Below are positions 59,158-64,000 of a stretch of DNA of 64,000 nucleotides, piece by piece. The position numbers were made by a program, and so were the translations under genes. This DNA comes from Rotaria sp. Silwood1 (Eukaryota > Rotifera > Eurotatoria > Philodinida > Philodinidae), in assembly GCA_905250075.1 (NCBI GenBank), contig CAJNOP010000028.1:124001-188000 (forward strand), read 5' to 3'. How positions within the stretch are numbered: position 1 is the first letter of the stretch; each line of letters begins with the position of its first letter. The notes beneath the pieces were generated by a model that had not been told where the DNA came from, did no database searches, and saw only the letters and a list, made by a program, of their open reading frames with translations.

Positions 59158-62100
59158 CTAAAAACAAATTTATTTATATTGTTTTTTTTTTAAGATTATG
59201 AAATCACAGTATAAGCTCAATACGGATGTTTTAATTGTTTTTTCCTATTACCAACATTATCAATTGATTCGTCAATAATAATTTAAAAATCATTTTCTAA
59301 GATCATTTCTTGAGAAGAGAAATAATAGTTTTATTTATAATTTAAAATGAGATTTGTTCAAAAGATATCTATTCATTAGCGCAACATGGAAGACCTACAT
59401 TGAATAAAAATGAAACATTTATTCAACAGAGAAAATTTCGAATAACTTGATTATTGATTTTGATAGACGGATATCGACCAGTTATGATAGAAAATAATTT
59501 TCATTAATGATCAAATTCAAATTTACTCTTTTGAAATATTTTTTTTGAGTTTTAATCGAAATTCTTCTTTTTATTTCATGATTTTAGTGTCATTGTTATA
59601 AACAAATTATCATTCTATTTAAAGTAAAAAAAAAATGACGTAATATTTTTTTTTACTATACTATTGCCATTTGAAGTCAAATTTGGTAAAAACATATTTT
59701 TTTCACTAGATGAAATATATCAGAATTTTAAAATATTATAGTTTATTCAATCTAAGCATATGATTGTCTTTGATAAGGATACTTTTGAGTACAAGAAATC
59801 TTTGTACTACAAAACGATAGTAAGAAAAAACCCGACTTTATTAAGCTCTTGATTTACCTTCTGTTTCAGACATTTACATCGTCGAATTTTTTCAAACTGG
59901 AGTGACACACCAATTTTCTTAATTGACACTTTCAAATATCGATGATGCCATATTTGTTTTTACGTAGTAAGTATTTAATTCAAGTGATAGTAAAATAATT
60001 GTCTCTAACATTATTTGTCACGGTTGACAACGAAATTTGATGATAGAAATTGTAGAATAGGAATTTTCACATTTTGTAAAAATATTATTTGTAAACTGTT
60101 TGACACTAAAATAGCATCGATAACCTTCGAATCAATGTTGGGATACGATAACTAACTGACTCATAGGCATATGTTAAACTATGTGATGAGTCATTCTTTA
60201 CCATATACTCAATTATAAAGATATTGTAAATTTTCACTGAAATTTGTGATGAAGATTGAAATCTATGTCAAACATAAACAAATGAGTATATTTTTATTAC
60301 TATCATTTCCCCTTATATATTTGAAATTCTGACGATTGTGTTCACGGAATTATGCTAGCATTCATGATAAATTACGGATTCGTACGTTTGTCCAATCAAT
60401 GGATGAGATGCACTTCATTTTTTATTTGATCATTGATTTGATAGTAAAACTTTCCTATCATTAATAGATACTGGTTTAATATTCTAATAAATCGCCTATG
60501 TTGTGTGATCAATAATCAAAATAATTCAATGAATTGCTAATCTTTTAAAAAATTTTTGTAATCTAAAAAGGATGGGAACTTTTGAAAAATAATTTGATCT
60601 AATTAAATTCATTGCTCTATCATTTTCCTTAACTTTGTTGAAATTTTTAAGATTGACAGAATCATTCATTTACGAAAGAGTTTTTATATCATTAGATAGC
60701 CAGTGAATAAATCATTCAATAGAAAATTTAATTCTGAAAAGAAACGTTTAGATAACCGAATTTGAAAAATAAAAATGCATTTCAAAAAGTTTAGGATATC
60801 ATCAGCTGGTGATTATACATAATAATATGTATCATCACTTTCTACTGTTCATTTTCAAACGAAAACCATTTTTGTATCATTGATTGTTTATTTCAAACGC
60901 ACCTTATGGAGCAAAGTAATTATGCTGCAGGTATTATCGATTTTCTTATCATTACAATAGATCAAAATCAAAATTTGCTAATCCTCACTAGTATATAGTG
61001 TTATTCTATTATTGAGAGACATAGTTGGGTTGAAATGTTTTGTCTACTTAGTTTGAGATCTCTCATTAAGAATTTTACGTAATGTTTACGTGACAAATAG
61101 AAATCAATAAAATGTACGTTTTTTGAAAACTATTAAGATAAAATAAAATATTATATTTATTTGTGTAGAGAAGTGTTTTCTTAGCGTTACGTATGAAGAT
61201 ATATATAAACAAGCACTCCCACGAAACATCAGACACATCCACACCCTATATCTTGTTTGTAGCTCTGTCTTTCATTTTCTTTAATTTGTGTTTTACTTCT
61301 TTTTATCAGTGCCTCTTTCTTCTCTATCAATTAGTTCTTCTGTCCGTACCTAGATATTACTACTGCGCCTGCACTTTTACTATAAGGGTTTCCACTCTCT
61401 TCTTTTTCGTGTTAGTGCCTCCTATAGCATCTCTTTCTTAATCTTGCATCTGTGTTACATCTTTCATTTTAATGTCCCTGTCCCTAAACCATTGCTTCGC
61501 CTTGGTTGTCCGTCCACCTCACTCGTCTTCCTTCTTGCTCCTATCTTCCCGGTGAGGGTGTGAGCTTTAGTGTAAGTTGAGAAGTTGCATTAGTAACACC
61601 CACACTCATATCTACATCCACTCACACCATTTCATAAGAGGCCCAAAAAAATATCTATCGATGATATGTTGATCTGCTACTTTCCCTCTTAGATATGTAG
61701 TATGATTTTTAGAATATCTTGAATTTTACAGGTAACGGACAGTTCCTTCTTGAGATAACTATTTTCATAATTATTTATCTATGACGCAAACTTCTATCCT
61801 AGAATTAAAAAATACATGATTCATTGCAATCAACATCGTGGTTAGATTAAGTGAATAGAATTTCGAATGAACAAGGCATATGAACAATACTGTTGTTGAT
61901 GATTTGCTGGCTAAATGAGTTATTGTGATACATGTAAATGTAATATCGTGACACATTACCGCTATCTGATGAAAATCTTCTAGCTATGGATCGTCATTGG
62001 TGACAAAAATACATCCACAACATCACATTAATAAAGAACAGTTTGATCTTTCAATGAAATCATTTGAACACAAATTGAGTTCTTTTATATACTTTATCCC

Positions 62101-62662
62101 TGTTGAGCACCATGATGCATACGAGTTGAGTTATCAAGGAAATTAATACTACAGTGATCTAGGAATAGTAAACCTATTGATTGTTCATTGTTTGTTTTTT
62201 GTTAGTTTATTCATTTCCACTGATTCAGAATAGAATTGCAGTTCTTGATTCAGAAAATTTATTCAAAATCTTGTTAATATATTGTTTTATTTCAACGAAT
62301 ATTGATTACACATATATGCCACTATTGTAGCTGCATAGTGTCTCTTTGTACGAGATAGAAACATTCAACTCTAGTACTATCGTCAATTTGGATTTAAGTC
62401 GTTAAATAACTAATTCTAATTTCGGAATTGATTTTCAAACAGGAAAAACTGCCGCATGTGGTTCTTTGTGCCAATAACCGATAGAATATGATTGCAGTTT
62501 CTTGATCAGAAATCATGAAATGACGGGAAGAGAAAGTCTTCTTCATCGTTCAGACACTTTTATTCACACATACATGTAATTTAATTTTACATATATCGCT
62601 GCTGAGAGCAAGGATAGTATCTTAACGATGAGAAACTATCGGAATGAATGCACGGATGATTA

Positions 62663-62887
62663 AGCCGAAAAATTGTGATCGAATGTTACCGTCCATCTTT
62701 TAAACTTTTTGAAAGTCTACCAAAATATGATCCTTACATTTACGACGAAATAATAAAAATGACTGCAGACAATGGATCCAAATCAAGTAAAAATTATATG
62801 GATTGTGGTAAATGTTTCAGGCGATTACAGATTTCTCTCATGATCAAACATTCTAAACAATGGGAACATTTTACTAAACATTCTTAA
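62663..62887 (+). pseudogene. coding-like fragment, unknown
   Basis: An open stretch of about 70 codons reading IECYRPSFKLFESLPKYDPY and later YMDCGKCFRRLQISLMIKHS, ended by a TAA. No ATG in a good context, no family recognised. Codon balance is better than the AT-rich noise around it, so it might be an exon or a relic of a mobile gene. Confidence 0.25.
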
Positions 62888-63418
62888 TGATACTTAATGT
62901 TGAGCATTGCGATGAACACTTTATTGGTGTACCATTTTCTCGGCACCAGCAGTTCTTCACCCAAACCCGTTACCTTAGGTCAGTTTTGGTGATTATTCGA
63001 AGCAGTGAATTTCTTCACTCAAATACTTCAGTTATTTTAAGCTTTACTCTTTTTCACCGCTGTTTAGTAGATGGAGCTTAATTAATTATATTGCATCCTG
63101 ATGAAACGAGTTTATCGTTATCAATATTGGGACGACTTCATCTTTTTGACTTTGTACAATAAAAAAATCACTGGATGATTATTGTTTCATCTATTGAGAA
63201 AAATATGCAAAAACATTGATGAAGTCTAGGGATGGATTCCCTGTCTTCGCAGATCAAAAAGATTTGTGCCACACATGGATATAAGACCAGGACAAGTATT
63301 TAGATGAATGATAACACGTGAGACTTCAGATTTCGTAGTAGTAGATAACGAAGAAAAATTTTTCTGCTTCGCTTTACTCCCAGAAATTTTCTAGACAGTT
63401 GATTCTATGTCACAATGA

Positions 63419-63511
63419 CAAAAAAAAGAAGAGAAAAATAACAAGGAGAGAGTAGAGACGCGAAAAGTCAGAAAGGAGACTCAGAAAAGAGAAGAAAAAA
63501 CAATGTGGATT
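63419..63511 (+). repeat. polypurine run
   Basis: Almost 100 nt of A and G with few interruptions (AAGGAGAGAGTAGAGACGCG, then AGAAAGGAGACTCAGAAAAG). Low-complexity; may be a promoter-proximal GA tract of a gene beyond the window. Confidence 0.5.
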
Positions 63512-64000
63512 GATGATTGTGGTTCGAATCTAAAGTGACAAGGAAGAAGACAAAAATACATATACATATACGTATTACTAGTCTCTTTAAAACATGATAT
63601 CTCCACAATGATTGTATTGTTCTTTGTGATTACTCATACCGTATTTGTTGATTCACACTTCTATTCTTTCTTTTTGTATTTTTTTGCTTTTTTCTCTTAT
63701 TTAATTTAGTTCAGTTTACTATTGGTATCTGTAATCCCAAAGCTCAATTTTCTTTTTAAGACTGACATGGTCAAAGGGCTAAAGAGTGCTAAAAATAAAA
63801 ACAAATAATGTAGTATTCTAACGAGTATTCTATCAAACTAGTAGTCTCTTTATGTCTTTAATATTTCAGCTAAATATTGTCATTCAGGCTCAACTTTACT
63901 TTAGAACAAATACACAGTGAGATTCTCTATAAAAACCGAAGCAATATTTCGGTTGCTAGAGATAATGTCGTTCAAGAACAAACTCAATAGCAAAAGAAAT

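Larger units (their letters stand above)
58874..64000. other. gene-poor right end
   Basis: About 5.1 kb without a complete gene. Contains: two coding-like pieces on the minus strand (59124-59157 and 59843-59915), a plus-strand coding-like frame (62663-62887), a pyrimidine-rich stretch (about 61220-61630) and a polypurine run (about 63419-63511). The rest is AT-rich. Confidence 0.5.

Noticed and set aside
63521..63530. GGTTCGAATC, a tRNA B-box word
   Set aside because: No A box at the right spacing and no cloverleaf around it.
1..64000. CRISPR arrays, rRNA, telomeric repeats, bacterial operon signals
   Set aside because: None seen; spliceosomal introns throughout show the sequence is eukaryotic nuclear DNA, not contaminant.

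Overview
The window looks like nuclear DNA of a small animal, most likely a bdelloid rotifer. It is strongly AT-rich. Genes carry many introns of about 50-70 nt with GT-AG ends, and a minority of introns of 0.4-2.4 kb. The gene set is metazoan and ciliary (WDR19/IFT144, LRRC71, FAM98, FKBPL, GPX7/8, C4orf33, NDPK). Mixed in are genes of the kind bdelloids are known to acquire or expand: a GH125 mannosidase, an intronless alpha/beta hydrolase pair, a bacterial-type SDR and an ADP-ribosyltransferase pseudogene. The rotifer call is inference from this mix; the exon structures were read directly and checked by reading phase.

Layout. 0.5-1.0 kb (-): small Ser-rich protein of unknown function. 1.2-5.6 kb (-): FAM98, nine exons. 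5.8-6.5 kb (-): small four-helix membrane protein with a GC-AG intron, divergent from WDR19. 6.9-18.2 kb (+): complete WDR19/IFT144, 32 exons, 1374 aa. 18.2-24.3 kb: mostly gene-poor, with one doubtful Cys-rich gene (-). 24.4-25.3 kb (+): FKBPL. 25.4-28.5 kb (+): secreted GPX7/8-type peroxidase with an 18-nt exon and a 2.35-kb intron full of palindromes. 29.1-32.6 kb (+): tandem alpha/beta hydrolases. 32.8-33.9 kb (+): SDR. 37.6-38.7 kb (+): secreted precursor whose seven introns are all phase 2. 40.1-40.8 kb (+): NDPK. 41.1-44.9 kb (-): GH125 exo-alpha-mannosidase with a membrane anchor. 45.4-49.0 kb: a 3.6-kb inverted-repeat structure with a second palindrome nested inside. 50.2-51.9 kb (+): ADP-ribosyltransferase/lamin-tail fusion pseudogene with seven in-frame stops and no frameshift. 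53.6-58.0 kb (-): LRRC71. 58.2-58.9 kb (-): C4orf33/UPF0462. 59-64 kb: almost empty, with a few coding-like scraps.

How it hangs together. WDR19 acts in cilia and LRRC71 probably does; FAM98 belongs to tRNA ligation, FKBPL to chaperoning, GPX7/8 to ER redox and NDPK to nucleotide pools, so there is no single pathway. The strongest unexplained signal is structural. At least five introns over 1 kb contain long imperfect inverted repeats (arms of roughly 30-250 bp), and intergenic DNA carries more, including the 3.6-kb one. Most have no visible coding content; they look like several families of foldback/MITE elements that settled in introns and spacers.
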